Shown: positions 50,573 through 60,316 of the stretch, in pieces | How positions within the stretch are numbered: the first letter of the stretch is position 1 | Layout of the letters: every line of letters starts with the position of its first letter | Assembly: GCF_003286085.1 (NCBI RefSeq) | Contig: NW_020825322.1 | Span: 930,001 to 994,000, forward strand | Source of the DNA: Drosophila persimilis | Taxonomy: Eukaryota > Arthropoda > Insecta > Diptera > Drosophilidae | Reading direction: 5' to 3' | DNA length: 64,000 nt | Translations under genes and position numbers: made by a program | Notes under the pieces: model-generated | Databases searched by the model: none | What the model was told of the DNA's origin: nothing | The model's input: only the letters and a program-made list of their open reading frames with translations

Positions 50573-51728
50573 TCAGCGCTCGTGTATTTTCAAATGCTGT
50601 TTGTAATTGGATTTCCTGAGGAACCGGGCCGGGCACTGAGTGCACGCGTACGGCCGATACTGGGTGTGGGCGATCTGATGATGCTTCAGCTCGGAGGAGC
50701 TGAAGAAGCGCTTGCCGCATTCCGGCTGCGGACAGGGAAAGTCACGCTGGTTGTAGTGCCGCTTCATGTGCGTGTTCAGGTAGCACTGATCTGTGAGCAC
50801 CCGGCCGCAGATGGTGCAGGTGTAGCACAGTGAGGAAGTGGAAGTGGAAGTGGCTGTGGCTGTGGTTGTCTCTGGCTGCTCCTGCTCGGCATCCGATTGA
50901 ACGGGAGCCGCATGCTGCAGCTTGGTGTGGATGCGGCGCGCATGAATTGAGTGAAAGGTCAGATCGCACTCCTCGACCGAACACGAATACGGCTTCTCGC
51001 CAGTGTGGAGGCGACGATGGACGGCCAGGTAGTTGGCAAAGCGAAAGCCCTTGCCGCAGATGTCGCACTTGTGCGGCCGATCCGGCGTATGGGTGACATA
51101 GTGGATGCGCAGCTTGTTCAATTGCCGGAAACCCTTGCCGCAGCCATCGCACACGTGCGGCTTCTCGTCCGTGTGCGTCATCTTGTGTATGCGCAGGTTG
51201 TAGGCCTCCGAGAAGCGTCTGCCGCACACGTCGCAGACATGCGGTGCTCCCTGCGGTCCTCCCTGTTTGGCGGTCCGCTTGGGCCTGCTCTGCAGTCGCG
51301 TGTTCGGGTGGTGGTGATTGCCTGTGGGATCCAGGGCCTGCGTGTGGCACGGTGTGGTGCTTGGTTAGTATCTTGTCGCGCCTTAGTGGGGATTATTGTC
51401 AGGAAGAGCTCACCCCGTTCACCAGATCGATCAGGTCAAAGTCTGCCCCCGGCGACAACATCATCAGCTCCATGTCTTCAGTGTCTTCGTCGCCTCTTAG
51501 CTCGTCCAGCTGGCCAAACAGCTGCGCATCCTCCAGGTAGACCGAGTAGTTGGCCTGCTCGTCCTCCCGCTGGCGGGCCAACACTGCCAGGGCGGTCATC
51601 TCCTGCTCGGCGGCGGCAATGGACACCAATTGGGTGGAAGGAATAATCGTGGGCTGTCCCATTATGTTCGCTGCTCGACCCCTGTCCGTGTCCCCAACCG
51701 TTTGCGGTGTTGCGTGCGGCGACACCAC
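50573..51728 (-). CDS. C2H2 zinc-finger protein, 7 fingers
   Basis: Two exons fit: 51728-51414 and 51337-50573, with a 76-nt intron (GGG|GTGAGC donor, CACACGCAG acceptor, phase 0), giving about 359 aa. The first exon encodes an acidic region (DELRGDEDTEDMELMML) that could act as an activation domain; an internal ATG at 51662 (MGQPTII) has a good context and is an alternative start. Seven C2H2 fingers fill the C-terminal two thirds: HVCDVCGRRF, HVCDGCGKGF, HKCDICGKGF, YSCSVEECDL (long loop), YTCTICGRVL, FPCPQPECGK and YACTQCPARF. Between fingers 4 and 5 is a Thr/Ser-rich spacer. It is a probable transcription factor. Confidence 0.85.
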
Positions 51729-51789
51729 ACAAAAGTGCCAAACACGATGAAACAGCGATGATAAGATTACGCTTCTGTTTTATGTGCAC

Positions 51790-52865
51790 TAATATTACAA
51801 CCGTTGGCCGTTGACCAGCAGGGAAGTCCGCCTCAACAACAGAAGCAACCTTCAGCGCTCGGATCAGATCGGATCGGATCGGCGCCGGTTAATTTTATCG
51901 AATGCTGCCCAATAAAACCCACCGATAAATGTTGTTTATTTGCACTTTAAACATTTCTGTTCGTTGGTTTTTTTTTTGTTCCCATTTGCGTGTGGGGAGC
52001 GCCGTGCACTTTGAGCCAATTGGACAATCCACCGGCGGTCCGGCCCCGTAACAGCACCGATCCCGCGACAGAACCAACATTTTATGGCAGGCCCAGGCAC
52101 TACTTTATCATCGGCATGTTGGACAAGACGACGGCAGTGGGCTGATAATGGCACTGTGCAACAGCATTTTGGCCCCAAGCGAAAGAGAAAGGTAAAAGGT
52201 GTGCTTACAGATCGAGTGTTTCAATGTTGTTTAGTCTAGCTAAATAATATGGCTATGATTTGGATTTTATTTTCCCGAAATATGTAAATATAAAACAAAA
52301 GAATTTATATATAAAGTGTAAAAATTTGTTCCTAGACGTAATTCGGCTTTGACCACCAGAAGGTATAAAAAAGTATAACTTGAATTATTTATTCACAACT
52401 TGATGATTAAAATTGCCTAATTTTACCCCATCCCACCCAAATGGTATGTAGAATTGATCAAATATTGTGTTGAGTAGTGTAGGAATGCAGCTTTGAGCGA
52501 TTTCGTTGAGCCACAGCTAAGAGCGGGACGGCACGATGTCAAAGAGCGAAAAGAGGAAAGCACAAATTATAATTTATCGGGCGCCAGATCAAAAGTGCAA
52601 ATGAGAAATAATTTTGCGATTAGAAAAATCAAGCTCGGGCATCAAATTGGCAAATACTCGCCAATATACTCGGTAGGGTAGGGGAGAGCTTTTAAATTGC
52701 TCATGATCATGTAACGGTGAGCAAAGCTAGGAGATGGGTGGGGGACTATCAAAGCTTAATTTGGAGCCGAAAAGGGTATGGAAAGTACAATTGAAATTTA
52801 TCGGGCGCTTGTCGAAAATGGCATCAAAATTTCGTGATATGAGTGGAATATGGAAAAATTAAGGA
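51790..52865. other. Spacer between zinc-finger gene and Drc1
   Basis: No supported gene. Left part is probably promoter and 5' UTR of the minus-strand zinc-finger gene (a GGATCAGATCGGATCGGATCGG-like direct repeat lies near 51860-51880). The right part is AT-rich. Confidence 0.4.
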
Positions 52866-55112
52866 TTATACTTTGAACTTCTGCAGCAGATGGCGCAGCT
52901 CATCGTTCTGGCGGCGCAGGAACACAACCTCCGCGTCGTACTGGACACGCATCTTTAGCACCTCCACGTAGTGATTGAGGCCATGCTCGAGGGTCTTCCA
53001 CAGCTTGCATTTGGCCGGAGGGAAGCAGCCGGCAAACTGGCGCCAGAAATTGCGGATATCTTTATCCGAAAACGGGATTAAATTGACAGCGATCGATTGA
53101 CGGCCGGGCATGTTGTGGTACATTTGCTTGTGCATCTTGGTCGTGTAGAGATTCATGGCGTGCAAGCAGAGGGCCGGCTCCATCACCAGATAGTGGTTCT
53201 TGCAGGCTTTGGCCGCTTCATAACCCTTCACCATGAACGTATCTATATGGTGCTCCTGTTCGCGATGCAATTCCTGGTCGTCCATCTGAGCCTGTACGTC
53301 CGGGTCAAGTCGGCTCGAAGTCTGGTGTTTCATGAAGACCTCGGCGCACTTGCGGGGACTCAGACCGCCCGGCTGGCAATTTGGACAGTACGTATACGGC
53401 AGAAAAACCTGCGTCAGTTCCTGTACATCGGACAGACGCTGAATTCGCAGAGCCGCGAATATGTTGTCCAGTCGCACCAGGCACTTGTCCTCCTCCGAGT
53501 AGGGTTCGAGTATCTTGATCAGGCGCTGCTCGATGAGAAAGCCACCGCGGTCCGACAGCTTTCGCACCAAGTTCCGCATCAGACGCAACGATTCTATTGG
53601 CAGCTCCTTTATGTCCGGCTTGAACTTAGCTCCATCTTGGGGCAGCACCCGGTTCTTGGGCAGCCGACCTATACGCAAATCGAATCGCTCCAAGACGTTG
53701 TTGTGCTTCTGGCGCGACTTGTTTATGTTGCGTATCGGAGGAATGGGCGGCTCCCAGTGAAGGGCCAGCTGCTGCTCGTGAATGATGCGGTCGATGTGGT
53801 AGACACGATCTACAAGCTGATTCAGCTCCTTGAAGTTGATCTCCCAGATGCGGTTGAACTTTTCCTTGTTGTTGAGGCGCGCCTGGTGAGCCTTCGTCTC
53901 CATTTCATGAATATTGGCGTGCAGCTTATAGATGTCCTGCGACAGACGTTCTATGTTCCGCTTGCCCGAAAGCTGAAGATTCTTCAGGGCGCGACGGATG
54001 CGTCCAATCGACTCATGGAGGCGGGCCACCCGCCGCTTCTGCTGGTTGTTGATTATCACGTTCTCCTCGTTGCGCTTTTGCAGAACCTGGTAGTTGTAAT
54101 CGAGCTTCTCCGAGTTCATCAGCACATTATCCCGCGTGCGTCGTAGCTCAAGCTCCAAGCGCTCGCACTCCTTTTCCAGGCGGATGCGTGTGCTCTTGGT
54201 CAACTCCTCCTGGGACTCGTTGATGTGCTGGGTCTGATTGGCATAGAACTGCTGACGGGACCGCACCAGATTGGCCTTCTCATCAAAGTTCTTGTTGAGG
54301 GCATCGAAGAAGGTACGCCATTTCTCCACGGCACTGACGGCAAACAGCTGACGCTCCTCCTCGATAGTGTGACGAAGCATTTGCAGATGCTGCTTGTAGG
54401 CCTCCTTCAGCACCTCCACCTGGTGGTCGACGCGCTCTACTAGGCAGCACAGGTCTTGGGACTGACGCTCCCGATCGAAGTCGTATTTGGCATTTATGCG
54501 ATCGACCTCCTTTTGGCAAGCGTCAATCATCTCATCCTTTCGCTGCATTATCTCAGCGATGCGCTTCTTTTGCTCCTCGATCTGATCCCAGAGCATCATC
54601 GGCTCGTTTATTTCCTCCAGCTCCGTCCAGCGTGCCTTAATGTCCTCGAATTTGGCCATCGTCTCGATGCTCTCACGTTGCAGCTGCATTTGTGTCATGG
54701 ACTGCTGCTGGGACTCGAACATCCGCCGGTTCAGCTCACGCCGCTCGTTGGCCACACGTACATTGCTGACCAGTTCGTCCCCGAAACGTACCAGCTCGTC
54801 TAGCCGCTGGCTGGACAACTCCAGCTGTTGATCGATCAGCGGCTTCTCTGTCGCACAACGCTCGGCTGTTCCCTTCGGTGCGGTTTGGAACTGATGGCGC
54901 ACCCGGTTCAGTACAGTCCGGCGGCGTTCGTCCAGGTTGCGTATGGGTTCATCGCAATGTTCGTTTACGATGAGGGCATCGATGTGCTCGTGGAAGCTCT
55001 CCCAGCTGTCCAGGGCTTCGGCGTCCGTCTCCACTTCCTCCTCCTCGCCGATGCTGGGCTCGCTGAGCAGATCCGTGTCTGGATTGATCTCGACTTCATC
55101 GTCGTCATCCAT
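52866..55112 (-). CDS. Drc1: Dynein regulatory complex subunit 1 (nexin-dynein regulator)
   Basis: The protein (748 aa, intronless) is the fly DRC1/CCDC164 homolog, a core part of the nexin link of motile axonemes, so it is expected in sperm flagella and chordotonal neurons. After an acidic start, long coiled coils span about residues 60-440. Strings such as GDELVSNVRVANERRELNRR, QSQDLCCLVERVDHQV, WEINFKELNQLVDRVYHIDRIIHEQQLALHWEPP match the human DRC1 pattern. A C-terminal region near 545-640 contains the YCPNCQPGGLSPRKCAEVF segment. I recall this gene as CG10958 in D. melanogaster. Its neighbours are unrelated zinc-finger genes. Confidence 0.9.
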   Translation of the reverse strand: MDDDDEVEINPDTDLLSEPSIGEEEEVETDAEALDSWESFHEHIDALIVNEHCDEPIRNLDERRRTVLNRVRHQFQTAPKGTAERCATEKPLIDQQLELSSQRLDELVRFGDELVSNVRVANERRELNRRMFESQQQSMTQMQLQRESIETMAKFEDIKARWTELEEINEPMMLWDQIEEQKKRIAEIMQRKDEMIDACQKEVDRINAKYDFDRERQSQDLCCLVERVDHQVEVLKEAYKQHLQMLRHTIEEERQLFAVSAVEKWRTFFDALNKNFDEKANLVRSRQQFYANQTQHINESQEELTKSTRIRLEKECERLELELRRTRDNVLMNSEKLDYNYQVLQKRNEENVIINNQQKRRVARLHESIGRIRRALKNLQLSGKRNIERLSQDIYKLHANIHEMETKAHQARLNNKEKFNRIWEINFKELNQLVDRVYHIDRIIHEQQLALHWEPPIPPIRNINKSRQKHNNVLERFDLRIGRLPKNRVLPQDGAKFKPDIKELPIESLRLMRNLVRKLSDRGGFLIEQRLIKILEPYSEEDKCLVRLDNIFAALRIQRLSDVQELTQVFLPYTYCPNCQPGGLSPRKCAEVFMKHQTSSRLDPDVQAQMDDQELHREQEHHIDTFMVKGYEAAKACKNHYLVMEPALCLHAMNLYTTKMHKQMYHNMPGRQSIAVNLIPFSDKDIRNFWRQFAGCFPPAKCKLWKTLEHGLNHYVEVLKMRVQYDAEVVFLRRQNDELRHLLQKFKV

Positions 55113-55963
55113 TATTCATTCGCTTTACGTCTAAACCAATAACGTATGCAAATCTGTAGAGGAATACCGGCTTTTTTTCTTTTGCTTTGCTCTCTTGGAA
55201 ATTTCGGTGAACTGCTTTCTGACATCCAGCGCTGTGTTATGCTCGAAATAGATGTTTGATCGAAGCATCAACGGTTGCCAGGCTCCCGAAAATAACATTT
55301 CTATGTCTCACAACAAAATTCTCGTATGATAAATGGTTTGTTTTGTTTTTTTCCACAAGACAAGTCGCATTTTCCAGAACTATCGATAGCATCGAAATTA
55401 ATATATTTGCTTGGACTATCTCCATCTCGCTTTCTCCTTTTCTGGGTGATATATTTACATCTTGTTGACGTCATCAGCCATTGCGAATGCCAATGAGTGG
55501 AAATTTTTCCATTTGCCAAGCATGGTTTCCGTTTTCCTTATCAATGACTCCGACTCCAGCACTATCTTTTTTATCCTAAGCCGCCCTGCGTCAGGTTGCA
55601 TTTGTAGCACTCTGATGCCATGTCGAATACAGCCCTGCTGCCTGGTCGCTGAGTTGCATTTTCAACCTGAGGGACAGTAATTTTCTTCCAAGTTAATTGA
55701 TTCATTAAATGTATTTCCTATATAGTTATTGATGATAGCTTTTATACTTAGTTATGTATACATATATGTTCAGTTTTGCCTATTTACATATTACCGAAAT
55801 GTGCGAAAAACGTGTGTGTGTGTGTGTGTGTGTGTGTAGGGAGGAATTGGGGCCAGTTTTTGTTACTTTCTTAATTATCATCATCAGTTGCATCCTGCCA
55901 AAGTGTATGGGATGGTGTGGGCTAGTGTGGGGAATAGGGGTGTTGGCCGTCTACACCACTTTC
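55113..55963. other. Spacer with DRE and TG repeat
   Basis: It contains an exact TATCGATA at 55381-55388 and a TG-dinucleotide run at 55812-55838. The first 300 bases are likely Drc1 promoter; the last part is 3' UTR of the next minus-strand gene. No gene was recognised. Confidence 0.5.
55812..55838. repeat. TG dinucleotide microsatellite
   Basis: About 13 TG units in tandem, uninterrupted. Confidence 0.9.
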
Positions 55964-57712
55964 TTAAATGTCATCCTCAGTCTTCAGAGTGATTTCATAA
56001 ATCAGCTCATCAGCATTTGTTTCTTGTCCAACGGAATGCTCCTGCCGGCTGTCCCGTGGGATAGTGGTATAGTATTTTTGCTCGTCGAAAGAATCTTCTT
56101 CTGGCTCTTCTTCGTCCAGAACAACGCCCTCAACCATCTGGCCATCATAGTCAGATATCTGAACATACCGCGGATCAACCTCTTGGAAATAGGCACCATT
56201 CGCATATTCATTATCGTCCGGGTCATCGGGATTCGCCTCTTCGAGCAGCAGGCCAGCATCCTCATCGAAATCTTCCTCCAGGCCCATTGCGTCCTCATCG
56301 TTCTCGGCCAGTCCACTTGCGTCCCCGGAGCCGGACGCCCCCGGATGAAGCTCCTTGACATAACGCTTGGTGTTGGTGCGGCACTGAATGGAACGCTTGT
56401 GCGCATCGAAATAATTGATATCGGTGAACTCCTCTTGGCATAGGTGGCATACGAACGAGTCCTGATTGAGGTGCATATCCTTGCGATGGCGAGCCATCTT
56501 GTGCGCGTCGCGACACTGCATTCCACAGAACGGACACTTCAGCATTCGGCGCTTTCCCATGTGCACGTTTCGTATATGCTCCTGCAATGAGAAGTTCTTG
56601 TAGTACGCCTTCTGGCACCTTTGGCACTGGAAACGACGCTTCTTCTCGTGTGTAGCCTCCCGATGGCGCTTGAGCTGCGTGTTCTGGGCAAACGTTTTGC
56701 CGCACAGCTCGCAGATGTGCTCCTTCTTCTGGTGTCGTCGCTGGTTGTGTACTCGCAGATCCTGCTTGGTAGAGAAATACAATTTGCATACGTGACAGAC
56801 ATACGGACGTATGCCCATGTGTCGACGGGCATGACCGGCCAGGTATTTACAATCACGATACGTTTCCGCACAATAGATGCAAGAATAACGATTACTTCCA
56901 GGTACCAGATGCAATTTTTGATGCTTGGACAGCTTGGACTTGTGCATCACATCTGGGCATATGCCGCACTCGACGGGAAGCTTGTCGTCCGGCACACCGG
57001 TGCTCATTGAAAACTCCACAATCGGTGTGGTGTTCTCATCGAAGTCGACAATTGTGGCCAAGAGGTCGTCAAATAGCAGATAACGGCGAGGTCCCTTGAA
57101 CACATCGAGCAATTTTTTGCTGGGCTCGATATACTGTGGGGGCTCATCCTCGTCGAGGAAGTTGTTGTAGGTCCGTACGACGCTTTGTGGATTGGCTTTG
57201 AATTTCTTGACTGGCACTGGAGGCGACTCTGACTCGAGCTCGGGTTCGGGCTCTAGAGTAGAGTCTAGGTCCAGCTCTGATTCCGGCTCGGGCTCAGGCT
57301 CAGGCTCTGGCTCTGGCTCGGGCTCGTCTGCCCCTTCGAAAACAGACGGTTGTGTGTAGAGCTGCTCGAAATCATTCTCGCCGTCGTCGCATTCGTCGTC
57401 TTCTTCTTCGATCATCTCCTCGGTTTCGGACGGTAGCTCCGTCACCACGTACTGGTCCTGCGCCAGAAACTCCGTATCGCTGTCCAGCTGTTGGTCAAGG
57501 TCGGGCTCCTCTAACTGCAACTCATCTTCGTGGAGTTCCTCGTTGACGATGAGAAAATCCTCATCGTATTCATTGCTCAGGCCTTCCAAAACAACATAGG
57601 TAGCGTCCTCGTTGACGGTATCCACATTTCCCACAGAAATGTCATTGTCTTCATTGGGATATTCGCTTGGAGGCAGCACAAACTCAATTATTTCAGACAT
57701 ATTCAGATTCAT
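55964..57712 (-). CDS. C2H2 zinc-finger protein, 7 fingers, acidic flanks
   Basis: The protein (582 aa, intronless) is a probable transcription regulator. The N-terminal 160 residues are strongly acidic with a Glu-Pro repeat (about residues 133-145). Fingers start near residue 256: VECGICPDVM, YSCIYCAETY, YVCHVCKLYF, HICELCGKTF, FQCQRCQKAY, LKCPFCGMQC and FVCHLCQEEF, the last of which ends with Cys instead of the second His (C2HC). The C-terminal 140 residues are acidic again. I recall a gene CG10959 next to CG10958 (Drc1) in D. melanogaster; this is probably it, but the number is from memory. No N-terminal CGE module is present. Confidence 0.87.
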   Translation of the reverse strand: MNLNMSEIIEFVLPPSEYPNEDNDISVGNVDTVNEDATYVVLEGLSNEYDEDFLIVNEELHEDELQLEEPDLDQQLDSDTEFLAQDQYVVTELPSETEEMIEEEDDECDDGENDFEQLYTQPSVFEGADEPEPEPEPEPEPEPESELDLDSTLEPEPELESESPPVPVKKFKANPQSVVRTYNNFLDEDEPPQYIEPSKKLLDVFKGPRRYLLFDDLLATIVDFDENTTPIVEFSMSTGVPDDKLPVECGICPDVMHKSKLSKHQKLHLVPGSNRYSCIYCAETYRDCKYLAGHARRHMGIRPYVCHVCKLYFSTKQDLRVHNQRRHQKKEHICELCGKTFAQNTQLKRHREATHEKKRRFQCQRCQKAYYKNFSLQEHIRNVHMGKRRMLKCPFCGMQCRDAHKMARHRKDMHLNQDSFVCHLCQEEFTDINYFDAHKRSIQCRTNTKRYVKELHPGASGSGDASGLAENDEDAMGLEEDFDEDAGLLLEEANPDDPDDNEYANGAYFQEVDPRYVQISDYDGQMVEGVVLDEEEPEEDSFDEQKYYTTIPRDSRQEHSVGQETNADELIYEITLKTEDDI

Positions 57713-57830
57713 CTGATACGGTCGGCTGTCGGTTTCTTCCCGAATTTATATATTATTTATTATTTACAATTTACACGGGCAACCCCGTCTGTCACTACGA
57801 AAAAATGTGATGAATGGGAGGAAAATGGAA

Positions 57831-58020
57831 GGGTATGGACAATGGGTAAAACGGCCCAGAAAGTACAACACATGGCAAGGTAAATTCCACCCCTTTTGCC
57901 TAATATACCATTAAGGGAAGTTTATAGAGAGGGTATGGACGACGGGCAAAACGGCCCAGAAAATGCAACGCATGCAAGGTAAATTCCACCCCATTTGCTC
58001 AATATACCGTTTGTCATCAA
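57831..58020. repeat. 100-bp tandem duplication
   Basis: 'gggtatggac' at 57831 recurs at 57931, and both copies continue with 'a.cggcccagaaa.t.caac.cat..caaggtaaattccacccc'. The second copy has small indels. Position is just upstream of the minus-strand zinc-finger gene, in what may be its promoter. Confidence 0.75.
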
Positions 58021-58477
58021 GGTATATTGTCCACACAAGCGAGGTGAGGGATGAGGTTCGTTGGAACCTTGCAATAAAACGTAACGTCCGACTCAGATGT
58101 ATACGGAAACAAACTTTCTCATTTTCAAAGTATAGCAATGAACAATACCTTTTTTTATTAACAAAAAAAGAACAAAACCAGTAAGTAAATAAAAATGTAA
58201 ATATACATACATGGTATCTACATGGTAACTACATAGTTGGTACACAACGTACACAAGCATGGCATTTTTAACCCTATTTTTGATAATTATTGTCAGCTGC
58301 TTAAAACCAACCTAAATAATAATGATCTTTTCTCAGATTGACATGTCTTTGAGATATTCATCCATATAATTCGATTTCTGTATATATTTCTCGATCCCAT
58401 CTCGATACTATCGATTCCACTTAGAGCTGCGCGCCAAAATAATATCGTTTGAAAGTGATTGAGTGACAAGGATATGA

Positions 58478-58524
58478 CTTCAATCACTAACCATACAGTA
58501 TACTGTATGGTTAGTGCTTCAATC
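58478..58524. repeat. Perfect 32-bp palindrome flanked by direct repeats
   Basis: CACTAACCATACAGTA (58485-58500) is followed immediately by its exact reverse complement (58501-58516). The word CTTCAAT lies directly before the palindrome (58478-58484) and directly after it (58517-58523), like a target-site duplication of 7 bp. Confidence 0.85.
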
Positions 58525-60316
58525 CAGTGAAATAAAGGATGAGTATTCAGATAAGTAATAGGCTTAAGTAAAAGAAAAGTCCGAATCGGGTTGAGAAATG
58601 CCTGGACTAGACTAATAGTTCATTAAGGTTTGTTAAAATGGAAGTGAATATACATAGCATGATACAAGAAAGGCATTTAGTGAGTGCGTCAGGGTGGGGT
58701 GGCTTTCTAGTGGATCTGGTACCAACGGCAGAGACTATTGATACTTACGCTTTTCAAATTAAAGTTGGCTAATCTAATCGGCTGTAATCTATCCTTTTAG
58801 CCCTAATAGTGCCACGGCTATTTTACATATAGCCAGAATACGTGACTGGAGACAGTTTCTAGCGTCTTGTCTTATCGTCTTATCTGTTCTGCAGATGTAG
58901 AAAAATCCTGTCTGATGTGGCCGTACCTATTAAGTTATACCTTGCGAAATGGGAGAATTGTTCATCGATATGTTCCGATGATTCCGATAAGTCATAGCTA
59001 TCGATACTATCGACTCATTTGAACGGTCTGATCTCGCCCCGCCAAATCACAGAGCATGCGTAGCCTCGACGTCTTCTGGCTCTTCCATCAAGTTTGCGGT
59101 TAGCGGCCGCCTACCAACTTGGCTAACTTCTTGAATCGTATCGCTCTGCTCTTCTCCGACTGCATTGCATTTGCACACTCGGTGGCGCGCGTTTGGCCTG
59201 GCTTGACTTCTTCATTTTCAAATCCGTTTTCTCTAGCAGTTTTTTTTTCGCACATTTCTGAAACGTGTGAAGCGAGCGCGCATGCGTAGTGGCAATAATC
59301 AGCGAATTCCAAAATTGCGGTTCTCTCAGTTATTTTCCCCCATTTGAATTGACCGCAAAATTGTGTAAGAATACCGTTTTTTTTTTGTTTTGTTTATTTG
59401 TTTGTTTGTGCTGTGCGAAATATGAAGTGTGAAAATAAATAAATTAACTGATTACCAGGAATTCAGAATACAACAATAATCATAAGGGATTATTACATTA
59501 CGAAGGACTTTTTTCATATTTCCCAACAAAGTGAAGGGTAAGCTAATCCTAGGTCTGAATTTGAAAGGTCTTGTCTTCGTTTCCCGTTCGGGAGGGAGGC
59601 TGGGCCATTCAAAGTTTTATTGTTAATTGGGATGATTACAATACTCGCACCCAAATGCAAACAAAATTGAGCTAATAAGAGATGCGAAGCACAACACACA
59701 AATAGGAGACACAATAAATGGACAAACAAGCCAGCCATCAGCCATCAGCCACCAGCCAGCAACATCAAATAAAATAGGATTACGCAAAGTTGCAAACGCA
59801 TTATGTTGATGTTGATTTAAGCTCTGGTTGTTGACTTTTATCGCATTTTTTATTTGGTTTATTTGTTCGTGTGCCGTGCTGCAACATCTCCCTCCCAATC
59901 GATCTCTCTGGGCGCTTACGCGCGATCACTGGGTAAACTTGACCCGCTTTCGGATCGGAATTGGCATCGCGATTGGCTTGGGATTGGGATCGATATCCCG
60001 TGGGGGAGAGGGGGGACTAAAGATGAAGCCGTTTTGGGCTTAGGTTGACCTTAAAATCATGTCTAAAGCTGGAAATTTTCATCATCTATTTTGCAGACGA
60101 CACGACCAGACGCGACCAGATTCTCTTCTCGCACTCGGAGTAGGCCAATTACGACACGCCCACCGCCCCACCCCCTCTCTGGCACTCTGCCACACGCTTC
60201 ATCAACTGGGCACAACAGCAGCAACAGGTGTTGGTCGATCCAGCAGGTAGCATCATCATTTGCGGTTTTCATCGCCGGGGCGGGCCTGGGCCGGCGGCAA
60301 ACGGGAAATCGGAAAC

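Larger units (their letters stand above)
57713..60316. other. Spacer and putative 5' UTR of the ZP gene
   Basis: No supported gene. It holds a 100-bp tandem duplication (57831-58020), a perfect palindrome (58485-58516), and a splice acceptor-like TTTTGCAG ending near 60096 that may start a 5' UTR exon of the ZP gene. AT-rich and repetitive elsewhere. Confidence 0.5.

Noticed and set aside
53097-54146. 349-codon plus-strand frame opposite Drc1
   Set aside because: Antisense of a long coiled-coil gene; Leu/Val-rich shadow typical of reversed Glu/Gln/Lys codons.
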